64,000 bases of DNA from Rhizobium oryzicola (GTDB lineage Bacteria > Pseudomonadota > Alphaproteobacteria > Rhizobiales > Rhizobiaceae). Positions 63,811 to 64,000 of this stretch are shown here, piece after piece (positions within the stretch are counted from its first letter, which is position 1; each line of letters begins with the position of its first letter). Made by a program: the position numbers and the translations under genes. The stretch is taken from NCBI RefSeq assembly GCF_030504645.1, contig NZ_JAUKWQ010000002.1, forward strand, positions 310,001 through 374,000, in the 5' to 3' direction. The notes under the pieces were generated by a model. The model worked only from the letters and a program-made list of their open reading frames with translations. It ran no database searches and had not been told where the DNA came from.

Positions 63811-64000
63811 ATTACCCTGATCCCGTTACCGGTTTGGTCATCCGCTATAACTATCTTTGGGATAAGGAAAAGCGGGCTGGCTATGTCGAAGGCAGTAAGG
63901 ATCGGCCTTGTGCTATCGTGATGCACGCCTTGAGGGATGGGGCGACGATCGTTGTCCCCATTACCCATTCGCCACCTGATCCCGGTGAAGAAGATCTTTC
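63807..64000 (+). CDS. PemK/MazF-like toxin, cut by the window end
   Basis: The gene starts at GTG 63807 inside the antitoxin stop and is open to the right edge (64 codons visible). The visible part has LWDKEKRAGYVEGSKDRPCAIV and TIVVPITHSPP, the RP-x-x-IV and P-I-T-H-x-x-P elements of the PemK/MazF mRNA-interferase fold. The C-terminus is outside the window, so completeness cannot be judged. Confidence 0.65.
   Translation, partial: MNYPDPVTGLVIRYNYLWDKEKRAGYVEGSKDRPCAIVMHALRDGATIVVPITHSPPDPGEEDL

Overview
The window looks like a chromosomal segment of an alphaproteobacterium of the Rhizobiaceae (Agrobacterium/Rhizobium group). The evidence is moderately GC-rich coding DNA, a photolyase that keeps the four Fe-S cysteines of Agrobacterium PhrB within one residue of their positions there, IalB, alpha-E/ATP-grasp and DUF1045 family genes, and a RIME-type rhizobial intergenic element. 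Genes are dense on both strands, with many 4-base ATGA overlaps.

Layout. 0-4.5 kb: the start of the pyrimidine-reductase gene preT, a PilZ-like protein, a large FkbH-type fusion protein and a DUF2325 pair. 4.6-9 kb: a light/photo-oxidative-stress island, with phrB plus an SDR gene converging on a DUF2256/renalase-like/DUF3429 operon. Both transcripts start behind matching GATCC-N18-TAA promoter-like sites. 9-9.9 kb: allE. 10-19.4 kb: a long AT-rich leader, a 13-codon leader ORF coupled to a 1503-residue Ser/Thr-rich octapeptide-repeat protein, then a TPR O-GlcNAc-transferase-like (SPINDLY) gene, a methyltransferase and a DUF3431 gene. This is my best candidate for a little-described system: a dedicated glycosyltransferase modifying a giant repeat protein. 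19.5-32.5 kb: kup, a low-complexity secreted protein, cytochrome b561, tRNA-Arg(CCG), a J-domain protein, the ATP-grasp/alpha-E/transglutaminase operon, a chemoreceptor and an RhlE-like helicase. 32.8-38.4 kb: a hybrid sensor kinase and a divergent pair that together resembles a split MnmC.

38.4-59.8 kb holds most of a purine-catabolic pathway: guaD (guanine to xanthine), xdhABC (to urate), puuD (to 5-hydroxyisourate), uraH and uraD (to allantoin), puuE (to allantoate), and allE/allA (ureidoglycine to ureidoglycolate to glyoxylate and urea). The allantoate hydrolase step is not in the window. The cluster has been interrupted several times: a HepT/MntA toxin-antitoxin pair sits between uraD and allA, an HWE histidine kinase between xdhB and xdhC, and a RIME repeat between xdhA and xdhB. 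An AraC gene and a beta-helix/RTX secreted protein lie between a dead LysR 3'-end remnant and an intact LysR gene. 59.9-64 kb: IalB, a GST, a luciferase-like flavin oxidoreductase, methionine aminopeptidase and a second toxin-antitoxin pair cut by the window end.

All calls rest on reading translations and motifs; no database search was run. Coordinates of hairpins and promoters were counted by hand.
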